Source: JBAYJY01 sp041664945
Lineage (GTDB): Bacteria; UBP15; UBA6099
Length of the DNA stretch: 38,263 bases
Direction of reading: 5' to 3'
Assembly: GCA_041664945.1 (NCBI GenBank)
Contig: JBAYJY010000022.1
Coordinates: 1-38,263, forward strand
This document shows, piece by piece, positions 9,201-16,400 of the stretch. Position numbers and translations under genes: made by a program. The notes beneath the pieces are model-generated. The model saw only the letters and a program-made list of their open reading frames with translations. It did no database searches and was not told the DNA's origin. Each line of letters starts with the position of its first letter. Position 1 is the first letter of the stretch.

Positions 9201-9362
9201 ATAATTATGCGGGCGCGCCTCGCCGGCGTCCCAGATCCAGTTCGCTTCCCACGCCGGGCCGGCCGGATACGCCTCTCTCGCTTGCGCCTTCGCGGCGCAC
9301 ATCGACATGAATACGAACGCCGATATTATGCTTAACATTGCCATTCGTTTAGGAAAACCCAT
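6285..9362 (-). CDS. Secreted alpha-L-rhamnosidase (GH78)
   Basis: About 1025 residues, normal for GH78. A signal peptide (about 1-30, ending AAKAQA) exports it. N-terminal beta-sandwich domains follow; the segment SRYILYVNGELAGRGP is a typical GH78 non-catalytic lobe. The (alpha/alpha)6 catalytic barrel contains DCPWRERGEWWGDA near residue 607, which carries the conserved Asp and the Glu proposed as general acid in GH78 enzymes. A C-terminal beta-domain contains VWNTGSSLAHGWSAEPTYDL and then PHGDITVDWRR. It would release terminal L-rhamnose from plant or microbial polysaccharides, or from glycosides, outside the cytoplasm. The ATG at 9362 with GGGTGAT upstream is preferred to a GTG at 9371. 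It lies 127 bases downstream of the acyl-CoA synthetase alpha gene on the same strand. Confidence 0.9.
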   Translation of the reverse strand: MGFPKRMAMLSIISAFVFMSMCAAKAQAREAYPAGPAWEANWIWDAGEARPHNYFMYARKEIELPADAASAKIRVTADSRYILYVNGELAGRGPVKSDRRWLYYDEWDVKPLLKPGKNIIAALVHHYGEWTFSYMLGRGGFILEADVELKNGKHVRIATDKTWKVKPAESWFRGLQRMSVQQGFPEVFDARKEPAGWNRTGFDDGGWQYATELGRPPVEPWPRLIKRLTPTQANGRIAGEIIDTGDAIAGPRNEGIDFSPLNAGDENSVAYAATYLYSPKESKASFILSSKNACKLYLDGKTLITNFVATGINIDNSKKYATLSAGWTPLVVKCVKNATGWDFSLSVDATERNDFVFSVDKNPDKTGWGVIGPFRKTGKIESEYKKEYPPQKELDFTKSYEGADGKTVSWKIVAEPEKMTTRLAAALGEMETKPLTEGRVEEGDSVRQVICFNKKIRTKPNGAVYFILDFGREVAGFTHVNLRSESGGEIIDIGYSEHLTDKDGKALSDLTPAGGHVNPGKSDVNYADRYITRAGRQDFVTFNRHAFRYMLLVVRNAVKPVQVEQVELESSNYAVKHRGSFESASETLNRIWKVGAYTVELNMDDSYTDCPWRERGEWWGDARVEALVNYYAFGDQELIRRGILQIGESQRDDGLVAGIYPTDWYNRWLPDYALIWVSSAMDYYRFTGDDSLLPELLPRYKKMFDGFFTTHEAKNNLLTNVPHWVFIDWAPVEKRGAITALNAFYYQALRDAAEQFRIGGDAAAAKKYDSKADAVKKAMNEYLWNPERGAYADCYADGERCKTVSRQANSLAVLYDIAPAEKQASIMKIMMDPASDIVREGSPYFSHYVVEAMRHAGADEEAMKYTSRWAEMLDWGATTFWEVWNTGSSLAHGWSAEPTYDLSKYVLGVYPAAPGFAKVAIEPPRVGGADIKFASGVVPTPHGDITVDWRRGDKPASFTQTVAIPEGVTAEVWLPVGNILAPELTVNGSKKFPAGVKPLLNRNCCLGVEISKTGKYELALKGGGK

Positions 9363-9448
9363 GATTATCACCCGCGCAAAATTTATTGACCGTATTTTAT
9401 TGAATTATGAAATGAAAAACAACGCCGCCGCGATTCAGGATTCGCAGC

Positions 9449-9494
9449 CCGTCATTTCGAGGAACGCAGCTACGAGGCAAACCCGAACTTTATT
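9449..9494 (+). repeat. Dispersed intergenic repeat, left half only, copy 2
   Basis: CCCGTCATTTCGAGGAACGC, then GAGGCAAACCCGAACTTTATTC, resembles the left half of the repeats at 1076-1168 and 36903-37018. The right half (GCAATGACG) is absent. Its end overlaps the last codons of the acyl-CoA synthetase alpha gene. Confidence 0.45.
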
Positions 9495-10962
9495 CATCCC
9501 AGGGGCTGTCGCTGTTAGCCAACTTTTCCTTTATGCGCCCGTAGCGGTAAAGCGCGTGCATCGCAATCGCCGCCCGCTCGGACGAAGGCAACATCGGAAT
9601 GCCCAAGTCCTGAAGGCGGCAAATCAGTTCATCGTCGTCGCGCGTGAAAAACGTCGAGCACACGATCGGCTTGCCGAACTCCTTCGGTATCTTCGAAAAG
9701 CTTGCCGACATCATCTCGTCGAATTGCCTCATCTTTTCGGCGCTGAACGGCAAATCGGTCCCCATCTGCTCGGCGTACTTGGCGAAAACCTGAGATGTGA
9801 AAATGCCGTACAACAGCAGGCCGTCAATCTCCGGCGCAGATAAAAGCAGGCGCGGAATTTTATCCATAATAAGAGTCGTCATGTCCACCGCGAACGTGAT
9901 GTCCACCGGATTTTTCGAAGACGCCGTGTGCGGAATGATTTTTCTCAGCGTCGCTTGAATCTCATCTGAGAGGACCGGCACATTCATGCCGAGCCTGCCC
10001 GCAGCGTCCGCGAACGAGCTGCCGGGGCCGCCGGAGTTGGTGACGACCGCCATGTTTTTCCCCGCCGGAACAGGCTGCTCCGCGAGCGCCCAGCACCAGT
10101 CGAACATCTCCGGAAAGCTCGACGCCCGCAGCACGCCAGCCTGCCGGAACGCGCCTTCGTATATCTCGTCCGGCCCGGACATCACCGCCGTGTGCGAGGC
10201 TCCTGCTCGCGCGCCGGCTTCCGTTCCGCCGACATACAGAGCCACGATCGGTTTCTTTTTCGCAACACGCCGCGCCACCCGTATGAAATCACGCCCGCGC
10301 CGGATTCCCTCGATGTACAGCGCTATCGCCTTCGTTTCCGGATCGTTCTCGAAATATTCAAGGCAGTCCACCAAATCCAGCGTCACTTCGTTTCCGACGC
10401 TGATGACTTTGCTGAAGCCCGTGCCCTGGTTCTTTATGTGATTGAACGAATGGCATGCGTACGTTCCGCTCTGCGACGCCAGCCCGATCGGGCCCGGCTT
10501 TCCCTCATACGGAAACCACGTGTTGTTGTAGCCATGCCTCGGATTGCATATCCCGATGCAATTCGGCCCGTTGAATTTTATGCCGTATTTTTCGGAAACC
10601 TCGCGAACCTGTTTTTCGAGATCCTTGCCGCCGCCGCCGACTTCCGAGAAACCGCCGGAAATAACCGTTCCTCGCGTGATGCCCTTCTTTCCCAACTGTT
10701 CGAGCATCTCCGGCACAATCCGCGTCGGCAGCACCATGACGAAAATATCGATCCCGTCCGGCAGGTCGGCGATCGTCGGATACGCCTTGCGGCCGAGCAC
10801 CGTCTTCAATTTCGGGTGCACAGGATACACTTCGCCCTTGAACCCGCCGGAGATAACGTTGTGCATCTGCACCGTGCCCATCGTCATCATGCTGTCTGAA
10901 GCGCCGAGAAACGCCACCGTCTCCGGCGCGAATATCTTTTCGAGTGGATGTCTTTCCGTCAT
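9490..10962 (-). CDS. ADP-forming acyl-CoA synthetase, alpha subunit
   Basis: 490 residues with the layout of the alpha subunit of NDP-forming acetyl/acyl-CoA synthetases. A CoA-binding Rossmann domain (VAFLGASDS near 17-24) is followed by two succinyl-CoA-ligase-like flavodoxin domains. PNCIGICNP and GLASQSGT are typical, YIEGI (Glu about 218) is present, and GASHTAVMSG places the phosphorylated histidine at residue 257. The enzyme interconverts acyl-CoA, ADP and phosphate with acid, CoA and ATP, giving substrate-level phosphorylation from fermentation or amino-acid degradation. GGGAGG lies 7 bases before the ATG. The start overlaps the stop of the upstream beta gene by four bases (ATGA), so the two subunits are translationally coupled. 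Many bacterial homologues are fused; here they are separate. Confidence 0.9.
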   Translation of the reverse strand: MTERHPLEKIFAPETVAFLGASDSMMTMGTVQMHNVISGGFKGEVYPVHPKLKTVLGRKAYPTIADLPDGIDIFVMVLPTRIVPEMLEQLGKKGITRGTVISGGFSEVGGGGKDLEKQVREVSEKYGIKFNGPNCIGICNPRHGYNNTWFPYEGKPGPIGLASQSGTYACHSFNHIKNQGTGFSKVISVGNEVTLDLVDCLEYFENDPETKAIALYIEGIRRGRDFIRVARRVAKKKPIVALYVGGTEAGARAGASHTAVMSGPDEIYEGAFRQAGVLRASSFPEMFDWCWALAEQPVPAGKNMAVVTNSGGPGSSFADAAGRLGMNVPVLSDEIQATLRKIIPHTASSKNPVDITFAVDMTTLIMDKIPRLLLSAPEIDGLLLYGIFTSQVFAKYAEQMGTDLPFSAEKMRQFDEMMSASFSKIPKEFGKPIVCSTFFTRDDDELICRLQDLGIPMLPSSERAAIAMHALYRYGRIKEKLANSDSPWDE

Positions 10963-11693
10963 GCTTTGCCTCCCGCGCCGAGAACGACTAACGCGTCGAC
11001 CGCTATCGGCTTTCCCGTTCCGTCTATTATCAATGGATTCACGTCTATTTCCTCTATCTCCGGATGATTCAGTCCTATCTCGCCAAGCCCGATGAGAATT
11101 TTCGCAAGCGCCTCGCGGTCCACCGCCGGAAGCCCGCGATAACTCCCAAACATCTTCGCGGTTTTCAGTTCGTCCAGCATCTCACCCGCGTCCTCCGCGC
11201 AGATCGGAGCCACGCGCACCGAGATGTCCTTCATCGCTTCAGTGAAAACGCCGCCCACTCCGAGCGTCACGCACGGCCCGAACGTCCGGTCGCGCCTCAT
11301 TCCCGCAATCAGCTCGCGCTCCCCTCGCACCTGCCGCTGCACGAGCAGTCCCTCCACAGTCACGCCTTCCGCCCGCGAGAGCATCTCCTTCGCGGCCTCG
11401 AGCACGGCGTCCGCGCTTCCCAACCCTATCTTTACGAATCCCATTTCCTTTTTGTGCGGCGCATCCGGCGAACACAGCTTCAGCGCCACAGGGTATCCCA
11501 TCGCTCCCGCGCATTCCGCCGCTTCCTCGGCGCCGGCGCACAGCCTGCTCTCAGCCACCGCCACTCCATATGCCTCTATCAATCGCGCCGAACTGTTCTC
11601 CGACAAATTACGCAGCCCGGGCCCGGCCGCTTCGCGAATTATTTCCACCGCGCGCGCATCCGGTTTGGTTTCTTTCGAACTATTCATATCCAA
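10959..11693 (-). CDS. ADP-forming acyl-CoA synthetase, beta subunit (ATP-grasp)
   Basis: 244 residues, matching the small ATP-grasp beta subunit. The N-terminal part has the region LIEAYGVAVAESRLC and YPVALKLCSPDAPHKKEMGF, equivalent to the HKSDxGGV motif whose His accepts phosphate in this family. GERELIAGMRRDRTFGPCVT, GVGGVFTEAMKDISVRVAP, and EEIDVNPLI near the C-terminus are ATP-grasp landmarks. It binds ADP/ATP and works with the downstream alpha subunit. The start is uncertain: a TTG at 11693 has GGAGG at 6 bases spacing, whereas the ATG two codons later has 12. I kept TTG. It is first in the unit beta-alpha, with a possible promoter at 11732-11758. Confidence 0.87.
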   Translation of the reverse strand: MDMNSSKETKPDARAVEIIREAAGPGLRNLSENSSARLIEAYGVAVAESRLCAGAEEAAECAGAMGYPVALKLCSPDAPHKKEMGFVKIGLGSADAVLEAAKEMLSRAEGVTVEGLLVQRQVRGERELIAGMRRDRTFGPCVTLGVGGVFTEAMKDISVRVAPICAEDAGEMLDELKTAKMFGSYRGLPAVDREALAKILIGLGEIGLNHPEIEEIDVNPLIIDGTGKPIAVDALVVLGAGGKA

Positions 11694-11731
11694 TTCTTGC
11701 CTCCATCGCTTAATCGCGTCCCGATGATTTT

Positions 11732-11758
11732 ACTATAATTCTCAGAACATCATATCAA
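11732..11758 (-). promoter_or_regulatory. Possible promoter of the acyl-CoA synthetase genes
   Basis: On the minus strand TTGATA is followed by 15 bases and TATAGT, about 40 bases before the start. The spacing is shorter than the optimal 17, so this is a tentative call. Confidence 0.3.
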
Positions 11759-11892
11759 TTAATTCATTTTTTTTATTCCGCTGTACCCGCATCCGTCAAT
11801 TACGGGACAAGCAAATGCGCCTTTACAATCATATTTCAATCGACTTTCGAATTACCCGCCCAGACCCCGACCCTGCGGCTGTTTATAAAACT

Positions 11893-11910
11893 CCCCCTTA
11901 TAAAAGGGGG
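11893..11910. repeat. CCCCCTT/AAGGGGG hairpin
   Basis: A perfect 7-bp stem with an ATAA loop, followed by GTTGGGGGTTG. This motif family is widespread between bacterial genes. It could act as a terminator for no visible gene, so I treat it as a repeat. Confidence 0.5.
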
Positions 11911-12298
11911 TTGGGGGTTGTCTCTTTAAAGCGCGAAACGCCTTGGAGCGCTGCGAGCGATCGCCGCCTTGTATTCCGGCGTATCCGTTCTCTCGCTACT
12001 GGCTACTGTATTTGTCTGCCTTCGATATTCTGCGGTTCCTTGTTCGATATTCGATATTCTCTTTTTCTTCTGCCTTTTCGCTGCGTTCTAAATTCTGGAT
12101 TCTGTCTTTCTCTTTCCGCTTTTCCCTTTCTACCATCTACCTTCTGCCCTCTACTGTTTTTCGCGCAAAGCGGCTTAGTCTGCATGTCCGTCATTCCCGC
12201 GAAAGCGTTGCGTCATTAGTATTATTACTTGAGCGTATTGGGAGTACGACGTCCCGTTACTTTTTTGCATTGTATTTCGACGCTTGTTTTATAAGCGT

Positions 12299-12335
12299 CT
12301 TTGGATTGCGGTGGTCTCGACACCGCTTTGTTATG
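12299..12335 (+). repeat. TTTGGAYTGCGG hairpin repeat, copy 2
   Basis: Stem GCGGTG/CACCGC around a GTCTCGA loop, flanked by CTTTGGATT and TTTGTTATG. It pairs with the copy at 2848-2883 and carries a compensatory C-G to T-A change. Confidence 0.6.
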
Positions 12336-12491
12336 CCCCGGTTTATTAAAGACTAACTCGAAACCACAGCGCTGTGCCTGTCATTCTGAAAGCGACATCG
12401 AGCTGTCGCACTCAAAGCGGCTTCGCCGCATTAATAGGGAAAAGGCGCTTTTGTTGCTTACATGGTATTTTTAAAAGAAAGCCCCCATTCA

Positions 12492-12540
12492 CCTGACATC
12501 CTGACAAATTAGATTCCGGTTCTCCGGCCGGAATTACAGA
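12492..12540 (+). repeat. CCTGACATCCTG / ATTCCGG hairpin repeat, copy 2
   Basis: CCTGACATCCTG is followed by ATTCCGGT-TCTCCG-GCCGGAAT and then by AGAGCTTTTGTGT (12538-12550). It matches 2903-2950 plus 2999-3011. Confidence 0.6.
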
Positions 12541-12566
12541 GCTTTTGTGTTGAAGATCTGAAGTAA

Positions 12567-12619
12567 TACCGCAAAGCGGCTTAGTCTGCATTCCGGCGTG
12601 AAACGTCGGAACGAGAAAT
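12567..12619 (+). repeat. Two-hairpin dispersed repeat, copy c
   Basis: CCGC-AAA-GCGG, a TTAGTCTGCA linker and TTCCGGCGT-GAA-ACGTCGGAA with one G-T wobble, ending CGAGAAA. The 5' half alone occurs at 12168-12190. Confidence 0.7.
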
Positions 12620-12907
12620 CGGCCAGCCGATTTTTTATTCGGGCCTCAATGATCTACTTAAGAAACATATTGGCTTTCAATGGAATGATTCGCCTCCGGT
12701 GTGTGTGAAGGCAACGATCCCCACCGGGCGCAGCATCCCATCGCGCGCGGAAAAATATTTTTTGCATTTCGCGGATGTAATTTTCAGAATGATTTCAACA
12801 AAGTGAAATATTTTTTACTAAAAAGGGAATCTATTAATACGCGGTCTTGGCGCCGGACTTGCAGTAATTAATCAGGCGAAATTGAGATAGACGGGGGAAG
12901 AGCAGCT

Positions 12908-13855
12908 ATGGAAAAACCATTTTCAGGAAAAAGAATCGGAGTTCTTATGGGCGGCATATCGGGCGAGCGCGAAATATCGCTGCGGTCCGGCAAAGGCGTT
13001 CTGGAGTCGCTGAAAAAACAGGGGTATGACGCGGTCGGGATAGATGTAGGCGCCGACGTGGACATACGGCTGAGAGAAGAAAACATAGAAGCGGCATTCA
13101 TAATACTGCACGGCATCGGCGGCGAGGACGGCTCGATTCAGGGGCTGCTTCAAACGATGAAAATACCCTACACCGGCTCGGGCGTCAGGGCCAGCGCGCT
13201 CGCCATGGACAAGGAACTCACAAAGCTCGTGATCGGCCAGTTCGGGATTCCGTTCGCGAAAACCGTTTACATAGACTGCGGCCAAAGCGCCGAATTCGCG
13301 GCGAAGGAAATTGTCGAAAAGATCGGATTCCCCGTCATCGTCAAACCGACGGCGGAAGGCTCCAGCCTGGGCTGTTTCATCGCGCATGACCGCAACGAGC
13401 TCGACAGCGGCCTCGTGAAATTTGTCGCGGACTTCAAGCGTGGCGTCGCCGAATCTTTCATATCCGGAACGGAAATCACGGTAGGCGTTCTCGGCGACGG
13501 CGACAATATTCGCGCCCTGCCCGCCCTCGAACTCGTTCCGAAAAATGAATATTATGACTTCGAAGCGAAATATACTAAAGGCATGACGGACTTCTTCTGC
13601 CCGGCGCGGCTCGATGAGAATGCCTCCCGGCTCGCAGCCAAATACGCGATCGAAACACACCTCGCGCTCGGCTGTCACGGAGCCTCGCGCGTCGATTTCA
13701 TCGTTGACAAACAAAATAACCTATTCTGCCTCGAGCTCAACTCGATTCCCGGCATGACGCCTACGAGCGACCTCCCCGAGGAGATAAAAGCGGAAGGCGG
13801 CACATACGACAGCCTCGTGCTGGAAATTCTTTCCACCGCCACTTGCGACCGGTAA
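12908..13855 (+). CDS. ddl: D-alanine--D-alanine ligase
   Basis: 315 residues, typical Ddl length. The ATP-grasp enzyme joins two D-alanines for peptidoglycan precursors in the cytoplasm. Seen motifs: GVLMGGISGEREISLRSG with the first-site Glu, LHGIGGEDGSIQGLL, YTGSGVRASALAMDKELTK, VIVKPTAEGSSLGC, EITVGVLGD, the omega-loop segment YYDFEAKY with its Tyr, GASRVDFI and the metal/phosphate site CLELNSIPGMTPTSDLPEE (Asn about 278). These fit a normal D-Ala-D-Ala ligase, not a D-Ala-D-Lac enzyme, judging by the Tyr in the loop. GGGGGAAGAG lies 6-15 bases before the ATG. It stands apart from other mur genes and is followed 85 bases later by the exported-protein cluster. Confidence 0.95.
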   Translation: MEKPFSGKRIGVLMGGISGEREISLRSGKGVLESLKKQGYDAVGIDVGADVDIRLREENIEAAFIILHGIGGEDGSIQGLLQTMKIPYTGSGVRASALAMDKELTKLVIGQFGIPFAKTVYIDCGQSAEFAAKEIVEKIGFPVIVKPTAEGSSLGCFIAHDRNELDSGLVKFVADFKRGVAESFISGTEITVGVLGDGDNIRALPALELVPKNEYYDFEAKYTKGMTDFFCPARLDENASRLAAKYAIETHLALGCHGASRVDFIVDKQNNLFCLELNSIPGMTPTSDLPEEIKAEGGTYDSLVLEILSTATCDR

Positions 13856-13940
13856 ACTCAGCTGGCGCGAGCCCCGGCATTTCACTCTATGCGCAAGGTA
13901 TGGTAGAATATTCGCTGATGCCAGACCTTTTGGAGTGACA

Positions 13941-15521
13941 ATGCCTAAATCATTCAGCTTTTCATCGCTAAAAATCTCTCTCGCTTTTGCATTTGCGCTT
14001 TCCGCCTTTGCTGCCGCCGCCCCGGCGCGCGCGGCGGTGATCGACCGCGTGGCGGGAAAAATTGAAAATCCAACGCTCGCGATCGACAACCGCCCCGAAA
14101 CCGCCGCTACTGTTAAACGGGCCAAAAACGATTCTAACTTCGAGCTTTTCATCTATCTTAAAGATGCCGCAAACATCAAATCCGTCTCTCTTTCAGTCAA
14201 ACCCGACTCCAACGGCGCGAAAATCTTCGCAAGCGACGATATTGTCGCATGGCGCGAGATTCCGGCAAAGACGTCAAAAAAGGCTGGGAAAAGCTCAACA
14301 GCCATTCTTGTCGCTCCCGCTAAGCCGTTTCTTACCCGTTATATCAGGGTCATTTTCCCTGCCGGCAAAACAGAAAAGCTTATGCTTTTCGATGTCTCGG
14401 TTCAGGATGCGCCGGCAGCGCTCCGGCAGGATAATAAGATATTTGACATAAATGTCGAAAACATCACCGAAGAAGGCGCGGTAATAAAGTACAAAACAAC
14501 CAACCCTTCGGCTTCTCAGGTGCGCATAGGAGCAGGAAAGCCTGTATTTGACCAGATTTTCGCCATAAAAGAGCTTGCGACAGACCATAAAATCATATTG
14601 AACAAACTGACATCCGGCGCCGATTATTTCTTTCAGGTCGTCCTCGAAGAAAGTGAGCCGCAAAACTCGAAAACATCTCCCGTTATTGTTTTCCACACCT
14701 CTGGAACGCCACCGCCGGAGATAACTAAGGTCGACCTCCGCGCTCCAAAGTCTGACTCCGCGCTCCTCAACCTGAAAGCCAACACTCCTGTAAAATGGCG
14801 GGTCAGTTACGGGTTATATCGTCAGGACACGACTGTTGAGAAAGCATTGAACGACCCTGAGACGGCAAAGGAATCTTCCGAAGGTTTGTTGGCGGATGCT
14901 TCTTTCGAGATTACGGGACTTGCGCCCCGGACAAGGTATTTTTTATTGGTTTCCGCAACAGATATGGCCGGACACGAAGCGACAAGCGATATGCTCGGAT
15001 TTGAAACGGCCCCTCTGAATCTCGCGCTCGGCAAACCGGTCGAAGGCACGTTTACGAACGAGTTGGAAGACCCATATATTGAAAAAACAGACGCGCCGAT
15101 AAAACGGGTTACAGACGGGGATGAAAACTATTTTACCGGATTCGCAAAAGCATGGCCGACATCCAGCGGAATTCAATGGGCGCAGATAGACCTCGGCGCG
15201 GAACTAAAGGCGGAAGAAGCGGTAATTGTCTGGAGTTCCCTTGCCGTGCCTCAGGATTACACGCTTTCAACAAGTTCGGACGGGGCGACATGGGCTCAAA
15301 TCCTCAAAATAACCGACGGCAAGCCCGGAGAAGGCGCCGCTGTTACAACCGGGACCGGAAATTCAGAACGCGGCGATCCTTTGACGTACGTTTCAGCAAT
15401 GATTAGTGGAAATTTGAGATATTTAAGACTCGAAATTCCGAAAGACGCGGTTGTCGCATCACAGTTCGGGTGGAAGCCGCCGATTTTAGCTGAAATCAAT
15501 ATATATGCCCAACCAAGATAA
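13941..15521 (+). CDS. Secreted protein with FN3-like and discoidin (F5/8C) domains
   Basis: 526 residues. A signal peptide (about 1-31, ending APARA) is followed by a discoidin-like beta-sandwich (about 35-165), an FN3-like domain (about 170-260) containing LTSGADYFFQVV, a second FN3-like domain (about 262-360) containing LAPRTRYFLLVSATD, and a C-terminal F5/8 type C-like domain (about 365-526) with NLALGKPVEG, WAQIDLGAELKAEEAVI and DYTLSTSSDGATWAQI. Such domains bind carbohydrates or protein partners outside the cell. No catalytic domain is seen. A GTG at 13935 is in frame, but TTGGAG overlaps it and sits 5 bases before the ATG at 13941, so the ATG is chosen. It is the first gene of the exported-protein cluster. 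Function is unknown; adhesion to a glycan is a guess from the folds. Confidence 0.8.
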   Translation: MPKSFSFSSLKISLAFAFALSAFAAAAPARAAVIDRVAGKIENPTLAIDNRPETAATVKRAKNDSNFELFIYLKDAANIKSVSLSVKPDSNGAKIFASDDIVAWREIPAKTSKKAGKSSTAILVAPAKPFLTRYIRVIFPAGKTEKLMLFDVSVQDAPAALRQDNKIFDINVENITEEGAVIKYKTTNPSASQVRIGAGKPVFDQIFAIKELATDHKIILNKLTSGADYFFQVVLEESEPQNSKTSPVIVFHTSGTPPPEITKVDLRAPKSDSALLNLKANTPVKWRVSYGLYRQDTTVEKALNDPETAKESSEGLLADASFEITGLAPRTRYFLLVSATDMAGHEATSDMLGFETAPLNLALGKPVEGTFTNELEDPYIEKTDAPIKRVTDGDENYFTGFAKAWPTSSGIQWAQIDLGAELKAEEAVIVWSSLAVPQDYTLSTSSDGATWAQILKITDGKPGEGAAVTTGTGNSERGDPLTYVSAMISGNLRYLRLEIPKDAVVASQFGWKPPILAEINIYAQPR

Positions 15522-15572
15522 AGCATCAATTAGCATATTGTTAAGACGTGACATATATCATATATTTGTTAG

Positions 15573-15602
15573 TTGACGATCACATGTGGACTCTGTTATT
15601 CT
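15573..15602 (+). promoter_or_regulatory. Possible promoter before the DUF11-like genes
   Basis: TTGACG (15573-15578), 18 bases and TATTCT (15597-15602), 23 bases before the ATG. Each box matches 4-5 of 6 consensus bases. It would allow transcription separate from the upstream gene. Confidence 0.3.
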
Positions 15603-15624
15603 TATTAAGGGAAATAGAATTTAC

Positions 15625-16260
15625 ATGAAGATGAAAACGAGCAAGCTATTTTTCTTGAGTTTATTGGCCTTGTTTTTCTGCGCCGCCTCGTTAATCACGT
15701 GCAAGCTTTACGCTGGCGCAGTTAAAACCGGGGGGCCGTATTCTATTGTGGACGATTCCTTTACGGCTGCCGGAGCCGCCGGCTTGGCCGAGGCAGGCCC
15801 GACTCCTTCATACTGGCTGATATTCAGCGCGGGACAACCCATCGGCCCGCCGGTCGGGCAGACGGTTTTGTCCGGCAACGGATATGAATTGGAAAGCGGC
15901 TACATTTCCGGAATAGAAGCTGTATATCAAATCACGAAAACCGTTACGGCGGTTGAAACGCCTGCGGGGGCTCCTTCCGGAATCGTGCCGGGCGCCAGAA
16001 TCAACTACAAATTAGAGTTCGCGAATCCCGGAGAGGCCGCGCAGACAAACTCCACTCTTCTCGAAGACCCGATACCATCTGATCTTGAATACGCTTCGGG
16101 CACAATTTTCTTTACGCTGGATAACGCGACCTCGGCCATGACCGACGCGCTCGACGGCGATTCCTGCGGTTATACGGCGACCGCTTCCATCCGTTGCGTT
16201 ATCGCAAATGTCAAAGCGGGCGCCACGGGTTCCGTTGTATTTAAGGCGATCGTGAAATAG
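15625..16260 (+). CDS. Exported protein with a single DUF11-like module
   Basis: About 211 residues. A signal peptide (about 1-30, MKMKTSKLFFLSLLALFFCA) is followed by a short domain with SYWLIFSAGQPIGPP and NGYELESGYISG, a pattern (serine-rich strand, GQP, then 'Y-L-sGy') that I recognise from bacterial surface proteins without a firm name. The C-terminal half (about 115-211) is a DUF11-like Ig module: PGARINYKLEFANPG, LEDPIPSDLEYASGT and a Cys pair in DSCGYTATASIRCVI. It closely parallels the C-terminal module of the next gene. An in-frame start lies at 15586, but the signal peptide begins at 15625; a weak AAGGG is 13 bases upstream. Probably periplasmic or surface exposed; role unknown. 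Confidence 0.75.
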   Translation: MKMKTSKLFFLSLLALFFCAASLITCKLYAGAVKTGGPYSIVDDSFTAAGAAGLAEAGPTPSYWLIFSAGQPIGPPVGQTVLSGNGYELESGYISGIEAVYQITKTVTAVETPAGAPSGIVPGARINYKLEFANPGEAAQTNSTLLEDPIPSDLEYASGTIFFTLDNATSAMTDALDGDSCGYTATASIRCVIANVKAGATGSVVFKAIVK

Positions 16261-16400
16261 CGGCGCCCGCGCGGCGGACGAAAAGCCGAGATAGGAAAAC
16301 TGAACTGAAACGATTGAAATAACCGGACAGCGAAAATAATTCTAACATTTTGCGGCCGGAATAATTTCCACGGATAAATAATCCGGGATGAATTGAATTG

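Larger units (their letters stand above)
11694..12907. other. 1.2-kb gene-free block rich in repeat fragments
   Basis: No credible gene is visible. The block holds a CCCCCTT-ATAA-AAGGGGG hairpin (11893-11910), tandem-like TTCGATATTC and ATTCTGGATTCTG tracts (12040-12112), a CTACCATCTACCTTCTGCC tract (12130-12160), a partial two-hairpin repeat (12168-12190), the TTTGGATTGCGG hairpin element (12299-12335), the ATTCCGG hairpin element (12492-12540) and a full two-hairpin repeat (12567-12619). Open frames of 60-137 codons here run across these repeats. The last 250 bases become AT-rich and probably hold the ddl promoter, though I see no clear -35/-10 pair. Confidence 0.7.

Noticed and set aside
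11815..12356. Plus-strand frames of 134-137 codons and a 63-codon minus frame in the repeat block
   Set aside because: They run through simple-sequence and hairpin repeats, have no ribosome site, and look like the spurious products often translated from such repeats.
16262..16300. GGACGAAAAGCC as a possible c-di-GMP riboswitch core
   Set aside because: Only one short word matches; no companion motif or second stem is visible.
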